Shown: positions 35,825-44,921 of the stretch, in pieces
How positions within the stretch are numbered: position 1 is the stretch's first letter
Layout: each line of letters opens with the position of its first letter
NCBI RefSeq assembly: GCF_008123425.1
Contig: NZ_VSSS01000050.1
Coordinates: forward strand, 62,001 to 126,000
Reading direction: 5' to 3'
Source: Bradyrhizobium rifense
GTDB lineage: Bacteria > Pseudomonadota > Alphaproteobacteria > Rhizobiales > Xanthobacteraceae
DNA length: 64,000 nucleotides
Position numbers and translations under genes: made by a program
The notes under the pieces: generated by a model
What the model saw: the letters and a program-made list of their open reading frames with translations, nothing else
Databases searched by the model: none
Told to the model about the DNA's origin: nothing

Positions 35825-37207
35825 ATGCAATTCAACGACTACCCCTTTCTCCTGGTGTTCCTGCCGGCGGCACTGCTGATCTACCGCCTGGTCGATCCCT
35901 ACCCGCATTTGCGCATCGGCGTGCAGGTGGCGCTGTCGCTGGCCTTCTACGCCTGGGGCAGCCCGTCCTTCATCCTGCTCCTGATTGCCTCGATCGTCAT
36001 CAACTGGCTCGCCTCGGTCGCCTATGGGCGGATGAAATGGAAGGCGGTGCTGACGCTTGTCATCGCGCTCGATATCGGCGTGCTGGCGTTGTTCAAATAC
36101 GCCAACTTCATTCTCGCCAATCTCGGGCATGTGCTGGGCGTCGCACTGCCGACACTCGACATCGGGTTGCCGCTCGGCATCTCCTTCTTCACCTTTCACC
36201 ACATCATGTATCTGGTCGATCTGAAGCGCGGCAAGGCGCCGCTCTACGCGCTCGATCGCTATGCGCTCTACATTGCCTTCTTCCCGCAGGCGATCGCAGG
36301 CCCGCTGGCGCGCTGGTCGGAGGTGATGCATCAGTTCGGCAGGCAGGTCTATGTGCCGGGCTGGCAGCGCCAGTTCTGCATCGCGATCTGCTTCATCGCG
36401 CTCGGACTGTTCCAGAAGGTCGTGATCGCCGACAGCATCGCGCACCTGCTTGATCCCATTTACACGCAGGCGGCTGCTGGACCGCTTGCAAGCGGCGATG
36501 GCTGGCTCGCCTTCTGCTTTTCGTTCCAGATCCTGTTCGACTTCTCCGGCTATTCCGACATCGCGATCGGCCTTGGCGTGCTGTTCGGCGTGCAGCTGCC
36601 CTACAATTTCAATGCGCCGCTGCGTTCAACCAACATCCAGGATTTCTGGCAGCGCTGGCACATCACGCTGATGCTGTTCCTGCGCGATTACGTGTTCTAT
36701 CCCCTCGTCAACCTGCGCATCCTGCCGCGGCGCTTTCTGCCGGTACAGTTCTTCGGTGCGATGCTGATCACCATGGCGCTGTGCGGCCTGTGGCATGGCG
36801 CGAGCTGGGCTTTTGTGCTGTGGGGCGTGCTGCACGGTCTTGCGCAGGTCCTTTGTTCGTTGTGGCGGCGCTATGGCCCACATTTCCCGTCATGGCTCGG
36901 CTGGGCGCTCACCGTGTTGTTCGTGCTGGCGACCGGCGTGGTCTTTCGCGCCGGCTCGGTCGAGGCCGCCTGGCATGTCTTCGCCGGGCTCGTCCAGCCA
37001 TTGCCGCTCGCGCGCGGGCAGCACCTCTGGCCGCTGGTCGTGGCGCCGTTGTTCGCCTTCCTGTTGCCGGCCAGTCAGGACATCGTCGCGTTCTTCACGC
37101 GCCGCCCGAGTCCCTGGCTTGCCGGCGTGCTCGGGATCTGCCTTTTCGCTTTGCTGCTCCACATGGGTGGTCGGGATCTCCATGAATTCGTCTACTTCAA
37201 GTTCTGA
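35825..37207 (+). CDS. MBOAT-family O-acyltransferase (AlgI/DltB-like)
   Basis: A 460-residue polytopic membrane protein. It begins MQFNDYPFLLVFLPAALLIY, the classic start of AlgI-type MBOATs, and has GISFFTFHHIMYLVDLKRG, FFPQAIAGPLARW and NIQDFWQRWHITLMLFLRDYV. The catalytic histidine is His324 in LWHGASWAFVLWGVLHG. Such proteins carry acyl groups across the inner membrane to extracellular polymers (AlgI for alginate, DltB for teichoic acid). The 3' end overlaps the next gene by 26 bases. The acyl donor may be the acyl-ACP made by the nearby ligase and carrier protein; that link is inference. Confidence 0.93.
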   Translation: MQFNDYPFLLVFLPAALLIYRLVDPYPHLRIGVQVALSLAFYAWGSPSFILLLIASIVINWLASVAYGRMKWKAVLTLVIALDIGVLALFKYANFILANLGHVLGVALPTLDIGLPLGISFFTFHHIMYLVDLKRGKAPLYALDRYALYIAFFPQAIAGPLARWSEVMHQFGRQVYVPGWQRQFCIAICFIALGLFQKVVIADSIAHLLDPIYTQAAAGPLASGDGWLAFCFSFQILFDFSGYSDIAIGLGVLFGVQLPYNFNAPLRSTNIQDFWQRWHITLMLFLRDYVFYPLVNLRILPRRFLPVQFFGAMLITMALCGLWHGASWAFVLWGVLHGLAQVLCSLWRRYGPHFPSWLGWALTVLFVLATGVVFRAGSVEAAWHVFAGLVQPLPLARGQHLWPLVVAPLFAFLLPASQDIVAFFTRRPSPWLAGVLGICLFALLLHMGGRDLHEFVYFKF

Positions 37208-38192
37208 GACCGATCCCGGTTGGGGGCGGAGTATCACAGCCTGCCTGGGCACGCTGATCGGCGCGGCCGCGCTGGTGCTGGCGCTGATGGTGGTCGTCGA
37301 TCCCTATGACAGTGGCAAGCTCGGCCTGCTCGGCATTAAGGGCGTCGACAATCGTCTGACCCAGATCACGGCCGCGAGCCGCGCCAGGGACCCGAATTTC
37401 AACGCCGCCATCCTCGGCAACTCGACGGCACAGATGATCGAGCCGGCGGAATTGTCCCGCGCGGCAGGCCTGCGCTTCGTGCAGCTCTACACCACCGGCT
37501 CGGCTCCGCGCGAGCAGCTCGCGGTACTCGACTTCTTCCTGCGCAATCACAGGCAAGTCGGTGCGCTGGTGATCGCGGCCGATCCAGGCTGGTGCGTGCA
37601 TGCGCGGCCGAAGGAGGAGGGCGCTCCGTTCCCCTATTGGCTCTACGACAGAAGCGTCGTCACCTACGCGGTGCGGTTGATCTCCTGGCAGGCGATCGAG
37701 CAGGCCTTTCAGCGCCTGAGCATCGGGCTCGGCTGGCGGCGGCGGATGAATCCGGACGGCTTTGTCAGCTATGAGGACATCTGGCCGCCCGGCCAATTCA
37801 AGGAGGCCAACGCGCCGCGAGACCCTGTACCTGCCGTCTCGGCGGAGGGGCGAGCGATCTTTCCCGAGATCAGCGCCCTGCAAGATGTCGTCCGGACGCT
37901 GCCGGCCGACGTGCCCATCGTCATCATCGTGCCGCCAACGCTTGCGAGCGCCGTGGCAAAGCCCGGCACGGATGCTGCGCTGGATCGCACGGCCTGCGAT
38001 GGCGCGCTGAAGAAGTTGATCGTGGACCGCCCACACAGCAATTTCATCAGCTATCGCGTCGACAACGCGCTGACCCGCGATCGTGACAACTTCGCGGATT
38101 TCATCCACTATCGCCCGAAACTCGCGCGCCGGATCGAGCGAGGCATTATCGCGAGCCTGCGCGATGGCGAGAGCGCGACGATCGATTTCTGA
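37182..38192 (+). CDS. Membrane-anchored SGNH-like accessory protein (AlgJ/DltD-like)
   Basis: A 336-residue protein with one N-terminal transmembrane helix (LGTLIGAAALVLALMVVV, about residues 22-39) and a periplasmic domain. Block I is AAILGNSTAQMIEP with candidate nucleophile Ser81 in a GNS context. Near the C-terminus DNFADFIHYRP supplies a DxxH-type Asp/His pair. That combination fits the SGNH/DHHW fold of AlgJ, AlgX and DltD, partners of MBOAT proteins. The ATG at 37182 overlaps the MBOAT gene by 26 bases, strong evidence for joint expression and function. I cannot name the acceptor polymer. Confidence 0.75.
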   Translation: MNSSTSSSETDPGWGRSITACLGTLIGAAALVLALMVVVDPYDSGKLGLLGIKGVDNRLTQITAASRARDPNFNAAILGNSTAQMIEPAELSRAAGLRFVQLYTTGSAPREQLAVLDFFLRNHRQVGALVIAADPGWCVHARPKEEGAPFPYWLYDRSVVTYAVRLISWQAIEQAFQRLSIGLGWRRRMNPDGFVSYEDIWPPGQFKEANAPRDPVPAVSAEGRAIFPEISALQDVVRTLPADVPIVIIVPPTLASAVAKPGTDAALDRTACDGALKKLIVDRPHSNFISYRVDNALTRDRDNFADFIHYRPKLARRIERGIIASLRDGESATIDF

Positions 38193-38198
38193 GCCGGC

Positions 38199-39899
38199 TC
38201 AGCCGATCTCCTCAAACCCGCCGTCGAGCCAGATCCTGCGGGCGAGCTTGCGCTGGATCTTGCCGCTGGTGGTTTTTGGCAGCGCGCCGGGACGGATCAA
38301 CGCGACATGTCGCGCGGAGAGCTCATGGCTGTCGGCGATGGCCTCGCGGATCTGGCCCTTGATCTCGGCGGTATCGATCGCGTGGCGCGCGGTGCGCTCG
38401 ACCTCCTGGACGATGACGAGACTTTCCTCGCCATGTTCGTCCGCCACCGAAAAGGCCGCACCGCAGTTCTCGCGCAAGCCGCTGTCCTGCGATTGCACCG
38501 TGCGCTCGATGTCCTGGGGATAGTGGTTGATGCCACGGATGACGATGAGATCCTTGATCCGGCCGGTGACGAACAATTCGCCTGTATGATCGAGGAAGCC
38601 GAGGTCGCCGGTGCGCAGCCACCGGCCATCCTCGCCTGCGATCTCCGCATTGAGCTCTTCGCGCGTCGGCGCATCGTTGCGCCAGTAGGCGCGCGCGACA
38701 TTGGCGCCGCTGACCCAGATTTCGCCGACGCGGTCGGCGGCAAGCCGCACACGGTGCTCGGGGTCGACAATGGCGATCTGTTCGCCGGTCAGCGCGCGGC
38801 CGCAACCGACGACGAGTTGCGCGTCGTCGGGATCCACCGGCGCCGTGGCCGCATGGGCCTGAAGCGCCGCGCGGCTGATGCTGCGTGTGACGTGGCCGCC
38901 GCCGCGCGTCCCGCCGGAAATCAGGAGCGTCGCTTCCGCCATGCCATAGGCGGGAAACATCGCGTGGGAATCGAATCCGTGGGGGGCAAATGTTTCGATG
39001 AAGCGCGCGATGGTATCGGCGTGCACCGGTTCTGCGCCGTTGAGCGCGATCCTGAGCGAGGACAGATCCACGCCGTCCATCTGATCGGCACGATAGCGGC
39101 TGACGCAGAGGTCGAAGCCGAAATTGGGCCCGCAGGCGACCTCCGCACGATAATGCGAGATCGCGCGCAGCCAGCCGAGCGGCCGCTGCATGAACGCGTT
39201 CGGCGCCATCAGAACGCAGGTCGCGCCGACATAGAGAGCCTGAAGCGCATTCAGGATCAGCCCCATGTCGTGATAAAGCGGCACCCAGTTGACATAGGTC
39301 GACTGCCTGGTGTTGCCGAGCGCAATCCGGATCATCTCGAGATTGGCGAGCAGATTGGCGTGACTCACCATCACGCCCTTCGGCTCAGAGGTCGAACCGG
39401 AGGTGTATTGCAGGAACGCGATGTCGTCGGGTGCAGGCTCGGGCAGGTCGACTGTCGCACCGGCCGCTTCGGTGAGATCGACCTCGATCCACCGGATGTT
39501 CTCCTGCGCAAAGCGTTCCCGCAGATCGCCACGCAGGGCGAAGGCCGAAGTGGTCAGCGCCAGCGCCGGCGTGCAATTGGCGAGGATCGCGGCGCTGGAA
39601 TCGCGGGCGCTGTTTCGCCGGGGCATCATCATCGGTACGGCGGTGATACCCGCCATCAGGCAGCCGATGAACGCCACCATGAACTCGATGCCCGGCGGAA
39701 ACACCAGGATCGCGCGATCGCCGGGCTGCGCGGTGGCGGTCAGGCGCGCCGCGAGCGCGCGCGCAGCCTCATGCAATTGACGGAAGGTGAGGGAGGCTTC
39801 CTCCGTCCCGCGATCGGAGACGAAGACATAGGCGCGATCGCCGGCCTGCTCCGCAGCGCGCCGGGCGAGTAGCGCGACGAGCGAGCGGAGATTGTCCAT
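38199..39899 (-). CDS. Fatty-acyl-AMP ligase (FAAL)
   Basis: A 566-residue ANL-superfamily adenylating enzyme. The phosphate loop is YTSGSTSEPKGVMVSH, followed by WVPLYHDMGLI, the FAAL-type A4 region, and FPAYGMAEATLLISGG. RTGDLGFLDHTGELFVTGR and the C-terminal PKTTSGKIQRK (catalytic lysine) complete the core. The YHDMGLI and YGMAE-LLISGG segments are characteristic of FAALs, which activate a fatty acid to the acyl-AMP and pass it to a carrier protein rather than to CoA. The carrier protein gene lies 26 bases upstream in the same operon. The gene converges on the SGNH gene with a 6-base gap. Confidence 0.92.
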   Translation of the reverse strand: MDNLRSLVALLARRAAEQAGDRAYVFVSDRGTEEASLTFRQLHEAARALAARLTATAQPGDRAILVFPPGIEFMVAFIGCLMAGITAVPMMMPRRNSARDSSAAILANCTPALALTTSAFALRGDLRERFAQENIRWIEVDLTEAAGATVDLPEPAPDDIAFLQYTSGSTSEPKGVMVSHANLLANLEMIRIALGNTRQSTYVNWVPLYHDMGLILNALQALYVGATCVLMAPNAFMQRPLGWLRAISHYRAEVACGPNFGFDLCVSRYRADQMDGVDLSSLRIALNGAEPVHADTIARFIETFAPHGFDSHAMFPAYGMAEATLLISGGTRGGGHVTRSISRAALQAHAATAPVDPDDAQLVVGCGRALTGEQIAIVDPEHRVRLAADRVGEIWVSGANVARAYWRNDAPTREELNAEIAGEDGRWLRTGDLGFLDHTGELFVTGRIKDLIVIRGINHYPQDIERTVQSQDSGLRENCGAAFSVADEHGEESLVIVQEVERTARHAIDTAEIKGQIREAIADSHELSARHVALIRPGALPKTTSGKIQRKLARRIWLDGGFEEIG

Positions 39900-39925
39900 T
39901 GGGATTGCGCCGGCTTCAGCCGCCC

Positions 39926-40180
39926 TCAGGCGGCGGAGCGGAGCGCGCTCTTGTCGGCGAGAAATCGCGACAGCGCCTCAACCGTAGGGTGGTCGTAGAA
40001 GTCGTCCGTCGACAGTTCGAGGTCCAGTTTTTCCTCGAGTTCCATCATGAGATAGACGAGCATCGCCGAATCGAGGCCGAGACGGCTGAATTTTGTGCCG
40101 GTATCGACGCGGTCCTTGGAGATTCTCAGGATATTGGCTAGCGCCGTAACGCAGAAATCCGAAATCTGCTCGCGTGTCAT
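39926..40180 (-). CDS. Stand-alone acyl carrier protein
   Basis: An 84-residue carrier protein. FSRLGLDSAMLVYLMMELEE holds the phosphopantetheine site, Ser38 in GLDSAM. The helical layout and the acidic helix II (ELEEKLDLELS) are typical. It differs from AcpP (GADSLD) and looks like a dedicated carrier for the FAAL encoded immediately downstream in the same operon. It needs a phosphopantetheinyl transferase, not seen in this window. Confidence 0.92.
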   Translation of the reverse strand: MTREQISDFCVTALANILRISKDRVDTGTKFSRLGLDSAMLVYLMMELEEKLDLELSTDDFYDHPTVEALSRFLADKSALRSAA

Positions 40181-40398
40181 GTCATTTCCCAGAAACAGTC
40201 AGAACGACAATACGGGCGACCTCAAGGTTGTCAATTTGGCCCAAACGCCGCGGCGTTGAAGGTTGGGGACTGTTGCTTTCCTGCGTCGCAGGATGCTCAT
40301 TTCGCGTACAGGCTGCACGATTTCCCGCGGTCGACAGGGGGCGCGGCGGCCCCTATCCTCCCAAAATTGCAATTTGACGCGCGTGACGGGATTTTTGC

Positions 40399-43300
40399 AT
40401 GTGCCGCGCCCGCTTGTTCGCCGCCCTTTTTCTCGCGGCCCTGACCGTATCGAAGCCGGCGACCGCCCAGCGCGGCAGCGATTTTGATTCGCTGCTGGCG
40501 CAGATGAATGCAGCGACGCAAGGGGGGCACTGGGCCGAGGGGCTGGCGGCCGCCCAGAAGCTGGAAAACCTGGTGCGCCGCCGGCAGGGCGCCGACAACA
40601 TGAACTACGCCGGCGTGCTGCATAACGAGGGCATGTTCCTGCACAATCTCGGCCGCTACCCCGAGGCTATCGACAAGCTCAACGCGGCTCTTGCCATCAA
40701 GCAGCGCAATAACGACGTCGCCTCCACGCTGCGCACCTCCAACCTCCTGGTTGGCGCGCTTGGTATGCTCGAGCGGCGGGCAGAGGCAACCACGGTCGCG
40801 GAGCGCGCCCTGGCGCTTGGCACCAGCGCGTTCGGCGCAAACGACGTCCGTCTCTCGGACACGCTGAGCGCGCTCGGCGGATTGGCACGCGACAAGGAGA
40901 ACTACGCCGACGCGGCCGGCTATTTTGAACGTGTGCTCACCGGCCTGCAAGCCGCCAATGCGCCGCCGGTCGATCTCGCCAGCGCGATGGACAATCTCGG
41001 CGACGCCTATGGACGGCTTGGACGTTTCGATGACGGCGAGCGTCTCCTGAAGCAGGCGATCGACCTGCTCGATCGCAGCTACGGCCAGAACGCTCAGGCC
41101 GCGCCGAATTACGACGAGATATTCAACAGTCTCGGTAGTCTCTACAAGGATGCCGGCCGCTTTGCCGAGGCGGAAGCCGCGATGCGGCGATCGCTGGCGA
41201 TCGTGCGGGTGCGCAGTGGCGAGGATCACCCGAACACCGCTGCGACCATGGGCAATCTCGCGATCGTGCTCGAGCAGGAGGGGCGCTACGCGGAGGCCGA
41301 GAAGCTCTACCAGCGCACCCTGGAGGTCTATGAGAAGGTCTATGGTCCGAACCATCCGACCACGGCGATCGGCCTCTACAACCTCGCCAACGTTTATGTC
41401 GATCAGGGCAACGTCGAGGCCGCGGTGGGATTGCAGCGGCGCGTGCTAGCGATCTACGAAAAGGCCTTTGGCGCCGACAGCCCCGATGTCGGGCGCGCCT
41501 TGAACAATCTCGCCAACAGCTATGCGAGTCTCGGACGCTATGACGAGGCGATCGATCTGCTTCGTCGCGCGCTTGCGATCATGGAGCACAAGTTCGGCCG
41601 GGGCAGCGGGCCGACCGCGGTGGCGGCGGAGTCGCTGGGGCGCGCGCTGACGGATGCCGGCCGTCTCGACGAGGCCGCGCAATATCTCGGTCTTGCGCTC
41701 GAGATCAACCAGCGCCTGCTCGGCGAGACGCATCCCGATTTGATCAAGCCGCTTGGCGATCTCGGCTTTCTGGAACTTAAGCGGGGTCACGCGGCCGAAG
41801 CGCGACGCCGGTTCGAGCAGGCACTCCAGATCGCGCAGGACCGGCTGGGACCGCGTCATCACGACACCGTCGCGGCCATCGTCCACCTCGGCAATCTCGA
41901 CACGCAGGAGGGGAAATGGGCCGATGCATTGGTGCGGCTGAGACAGGCATCGGCCGTGTTCAACACGGAGCGCAATGCGCAATTCGCCCGCTTCGTCGAG
42001 CTTGATCCACTCCTGATCGAGGCTATCTGGCGCGTCACGGATGGCCATGCTGACGATGCGGCGAAGGACGAGGCTTTCGGCGCCGTGCAGCGGGCCCACG
42101 AGACCAAGGCAGGCGCGGCGCTGGCGCAGATGGCGGCGCGGTTCGGTGCGGGCAATGATGCCATCGCGGTCCTGGTGCGGCGGCAACAGGATCTGAAGGC
42201 GAGCCTCGAGGCGCTCGACAAGCGTGTCACAACCGAGCTCGGCCAGCCCGAGGGCAGGCGCAACGATGCGCTGATCGGTAGCCTGCGCGCGGAATTGGCG
42301 CGGACGCAAAAATCCTATGCTGACGTCACGGCGCAGCTCGATCACGGCTTCCCCGCCTATGCCGAATTATCAAACCCGCAGCCGCTGTCGATCGCACAGG
42401 CGCGAGATCTGTTGAAGCCGGACGAAGCGCTGGTGGCGTTCATTGCATGGTATAACGAGGTCTTCGCCGTCGCGCTGACGCGGGAGACCAGCGCGCTGCG
42501 CAAGATTGCGCTCAACAGCAAGCAGATCAGCGACCGTGTGGCGCATCTGCGGACCGGCCTCGCCAACCCGGAGGCGACGCGCGCGACATTCGATCTCGAC
42601 GCTTCGTTTGATCTCTATGGCGCGCTGTTCGGTCCCATCAGCGCAGACATCGCGGGCAAGCCCAAGCTGCTGGTGGTCCCGGCCGACGCGCTGACCAGCC
42701 TGCCGTTCCATGTCTTGGTCACAACGAAGCCCGATCCCGCGCTGGCCGCCGATGATCGCTACCGGCAGGCGGCCTGGCTGCTCAACGAGCGTGCGATCAC
42801 AGTACTGCCGTCAGTGCCGAGTTTGCGCGCACTGCGCAACTTGGCCAGGGAGTCGCATGCGGCAAAGCCTTTCATCGGATTTGGCGATCCGGTGTTCCGG
42901 CGCACATCCTCGGAAAAACCGGCAGACATTGGGCGCAACGTGCGGCCGTACCAGGACTACTATCAGGGTTCCGCGGTCGATCTCGAACGCCTGCGCACGG
43001 GATTGCCGGCGCTGCCGGAAACTGCGGGCGAGCTCCGCGCCGTGGCGAAGGCGCTCGGTGCCTCGCCGCAGGACGACGTCAAGCTCGGTGCAGCCGCGAC
43101 GGTCACCAGCGTCAATCAGCTCGCGCTCGATCAATACCGCGTCGTCGATTTCGCCACCCATGGGCTCGTCGCGGGCGAGGTCAATGGCCTCAGCGAGCCG
43201 GCGCTGGTTCTCACGCTGCCGGACCGGCCAACCGGCGACGACGACGGTCTGCTCACTGCAAGCCGTATCGCAAAACTCAAGCTCGATGCCGACTGGGCGG

Positions 43301-43602
43301 TGCTGTCGGCCTGCAACACGGCCGCGGGCGACAAGCCCGGCGCAGAAGGCTTGTCGGGTCTCGCGCGCGCCTTCTTCTATGCCGGCGCACGCGCGCTGCT
43401 GGTCTCGCACTGGCCGGTCGATTCCGATGCGGCGGTGCGCCTGACCACGGGCGCCTTCTCTGAGCTCGGCGCGCATCCCGGCATTGGCCGCGCCGAAGCG
43501 CTGCGGCGCTCGATGAAATCGCTGATTGCGGATCGGTCGTCACCGCGTAACGCCGATCCCGCCGTATGGGCGCCGTTCGTGCTGGTGGGCGAGGGCGGTT
43601 GA
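40399..43602 (+). CDS. Exported TPR-CHAT domain protein (caspase-like)
   Basis: A 1067-residue protein with a signal peptide (MCRARLFAALFLAALTVSKP, likely cut after ATAQ), about eight or nine kinesin-light-chain-type TPR repeats of about 42 residues (roughly 50-540, units such as YAEAEKLYQRTLEVYEKVYG), a helical linker, and a C-terminal CHAT domain (about 745-1067). CHAT belongs to the caspase/separase clan. The dyad is present as His921 in VDFATHG and Cys972 in LSACNTAAG, so a Cys protease is plausible. The export signal places it in the periplasm or outside. The gene is divergent from the ACP gene; the M28-like gene follows after 54 bases. Substrate unknown. Confidence 0.88.
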   Translation: MCRARLFAALFLAALTVSKPATAQRGSDFDSLLAQMNAATQGGHWAEGLAAAQKLENLVRRRQGADNMNYAGVLHNEGMFLHNLGRYPEAIDKLNAALAIKQRNNDVASTLRTSNLLVGALGMLERRAEATTVAERALALGTSAFGANDVRLSDTLSALGGLARDKENYADAAGYFERVLTGLQAANAPPVDLASAMDNLGDAYGRLGRFDDGERLLKQAIDLLDRSYGQNAQAAPNYDEIFNSLGSLYKDAGRFAEAEAAMRRSLAIVRVRSGEDHPNTAATMGNLAIVLEQEGRYAEAEKLYQRTLEVYEKVYGPNHPTTAIGLYNLANVYVDQGNVEAAVGLQRRVLAIYEKAFGADSPDVGRALNNLANSYASLGRYDEAIDLLRRALAIMEHKFGRGSGPTAVAAESLGRALTDAGRLDEAAQYLGLALEINQRLLGETHPDLIKPLGDLGFLELKRGHAAEARRRFEQALQIAQDRLGPRHHDTVAAIVHLGNLDTQEGKWADALVRLRQASAVFNTERNAQFARFVELDPLLIEAIWRVTDGHADDAAKDEAFGAVQRAHETKAGAALAQMAARFGAGNDAIAVLVRRQQDLKASLEALDKRVTTELGQPEGRRNDALIGSLRAELARTQKSYADVTAQLDHGFPAYAELSNPQPLSIAQARDLLKPDEALVAFIAWYNEVFAVALTRETSALRKIALNSKQISDRVAHLRTGLANPEATRATFDLDASFDLYGALFGPISADIAGKPKLLVVPADALTSLPFHVLVTTKPDPALAADDRYRQAAWLLNERAITVLPSVPSLRALRNLARESHAAKPFIGFGDPVFRRTSSEKPADIGRNVRPYQDYYQGSAVDLERLRTGLPALPETAGELRAVAKALGASPQDDVKLGAAATVTSVNQLALDQYRVVDFATHGLVAGEVNGLSEPALVLTLPDRPTGDDDGLLTASRIAKLKLDADWAVLSACNTAAGDKPGAEGLSGLARAFFYAGARALLVSHWPVDSDAAVRLTTGAFSELGAHPGIGRAEALRRSMKSLIADRSSPRNADPAVWAPFVLVGEGG

Positions 43603-43656
43603 CGGCGGCCGTAGAAAGCCGAAACTGGTCTGCAAAAAAGACCGGGAGCGATTCAC

Positions 43657-44919
43657 ATGCGGCTCATCCTGATTGCAACGATGGCGGCTCTGATGGTTGG
43701 ACAGGCGGCGGCCAAGGATGTGTTATCGGGCGCGAGCCTTTATGCCGATGTGGCGCGCTACGCCTCCTTTGGCTTGCATCGCTTCGGCTCGCCCGGCGAT
43801 CGCGCGACCGCTGACTGGATCGCCAGTGAGCTATCGGCTGCCGGCTTCGCAATCAAATTCCAGCCCGTCGTGCTTGGCCGGCAATATGTCGCGGAACGGG
43901 CCAGCGCGGAGGCGGCCGGCGCGAGCGTCGAGGCGACGCCATTTTGGTGGCCGCCCGAGGACAAGGCGAGCTTTCATCTCTCCGCGCCCCTCGCACGCGA
44001 TGGCGATGTCACCGGCAAAATTCTCTGGATCGATCTGCCGTTCGATCGCGGCGCCTATCTCGGTCCCGCGCATCGCGCGGCGATCGCTGAGGCCGCGGCC
44101 AGGAAGCCCGCTGCCATCCTGCTGATGATCGGCAATCCCGCCGACGACCGCTTTGCCTACAACGTGACGCAGGAGGACGCACCCTGGCCGGTGCCGGTGA
44201 TGGTGGTCGGCGCCAGGGCCCGCGGCATGTTCGAGCGTGCGCTCGCGTCGGGCGCGCCGGTGACGCTTGATGTTGCCGGACATTACGAGCGCAACGTCTC
44301 CGGCCGCAACGTCATTGCCGAGACCGGCATCGGCCGCGGGCCGACCATCGTCGTCTCCACGCCGATGACCGGCTGGTACAGCTGCGTCTGTGAGCGCGGT
44401 CCGGGCATCGCCAATTTTCTCGCGCTGGCGCGCACGGCGGCGGCGGAGACATGGCCGGCGCATCTCGTCTACATCGCGACCGCCGGCCACGAGATCGGCC
44501 ATGGCGGCATGGAGCTGTTCCTGAAAGACGGCGCGCCTGCACCAAAGGACACGCTGGCCTGGATCCACTTCGGCTCGTCGAACGCGTGCTACGCCTTTGC
44601 AGAAGGCGCACGCACCAGCCGGCCCGAGGAAGAGCGCTATCTCGTGTTGAGCAAGTCAGCCGTCGCGCTGACCGATGAGGCCTTCGTCGCGGTCGCGGCA
44701 AAACGTCTGGTGACGGAGAAGCAGGCGGTCGGCGAGCTGCGCGACGTGCATGCGGCGGGCTACGCCAATTTCCTCGGCATGGCCGGCCGCCATCAAACTT
44801 TGCACACGCCGGCTGATGACGTCAGTGCGACCGGCCCCGAGATCCTCGAGCCGGTCGCCCGCGCCTTCGTCGATGCTGTGCGGAAAATCATTGAACGCGG
44901 CGACGCCGCGTTCAGATAG
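43657..44919 (+). CDS. Exported M28-like protein with degenerate metal site
   Basis: A 420-residue protein with signal peptide (MRLILIATMAALMVGQAAA). Residues about 95-200 look like a PA insert, and the rest follows the M28 aminopeptidase outline: RNVIAETG before the first core strand, then HLVYIATAGHEIGHGGMELF and the C-terminal HQTLHTPADDV. In M28 enzymes the first strand ends in HxD and later has DDN; here it reads STPMTGW and ERGPGI, so the normal zinc ligands are missing. Instead HEIGH (His278, Glu279, His282) stands where M28 has EE. It may be catalytically changed or inactive. It is probably co-transcribed with the CHAT gene. Confidence 0.7.
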   Translation: MRLILIATMAALMVGQAAAKDVLSGASLYADVARYASFGLHRFGSPGDRATADWIASELSAAGFAIKFQPVVLGRQYVAERASAEAAGASVEATPFWWPPEDKASFHLSAPLARDGDVTGKILWIDLPFDRGAYLGPAHRAAIAEAAARKPAAILLMIGNPADDRFAYNVTQEDAPWPVPVMVVGARARGMFERALASGAPVTLDVAGHYERNVSGRNVIAETGIGRGPTIVVSTPMTGWYSCVCERGPGIANFLALARTAAAETWPAHLVYIATAGHEIGHGGMELFLKDGAPAPKDTLAWIHFGSSNACYAFAEGARTSRPEEERYLVLSKSAVALTDEAFVAVAAKRLVTEKQAVGELRDVHAAGYANFLGMAGRHQTLHTPADDVSATGPEILEPVARAFVDAVRKIIERGDAAFR

Positions 44920-44921
44920 CC

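Noticed and set aside
38307..39872. 521-codon open frame on the + strand
   Set aside because: It is antisense to the fatty-acyl-AMP ligase, which has all motifs; the translation is Arg/Ala/Gly-rich without a domain.
40399..44919. TPR-CHAT protein as part of a CRISPR type III-E (Craspase) or other defence system
   Set aside because: The protein has a signal peptide and there is no Cas effector, CRISPR array or defence gene nearby.
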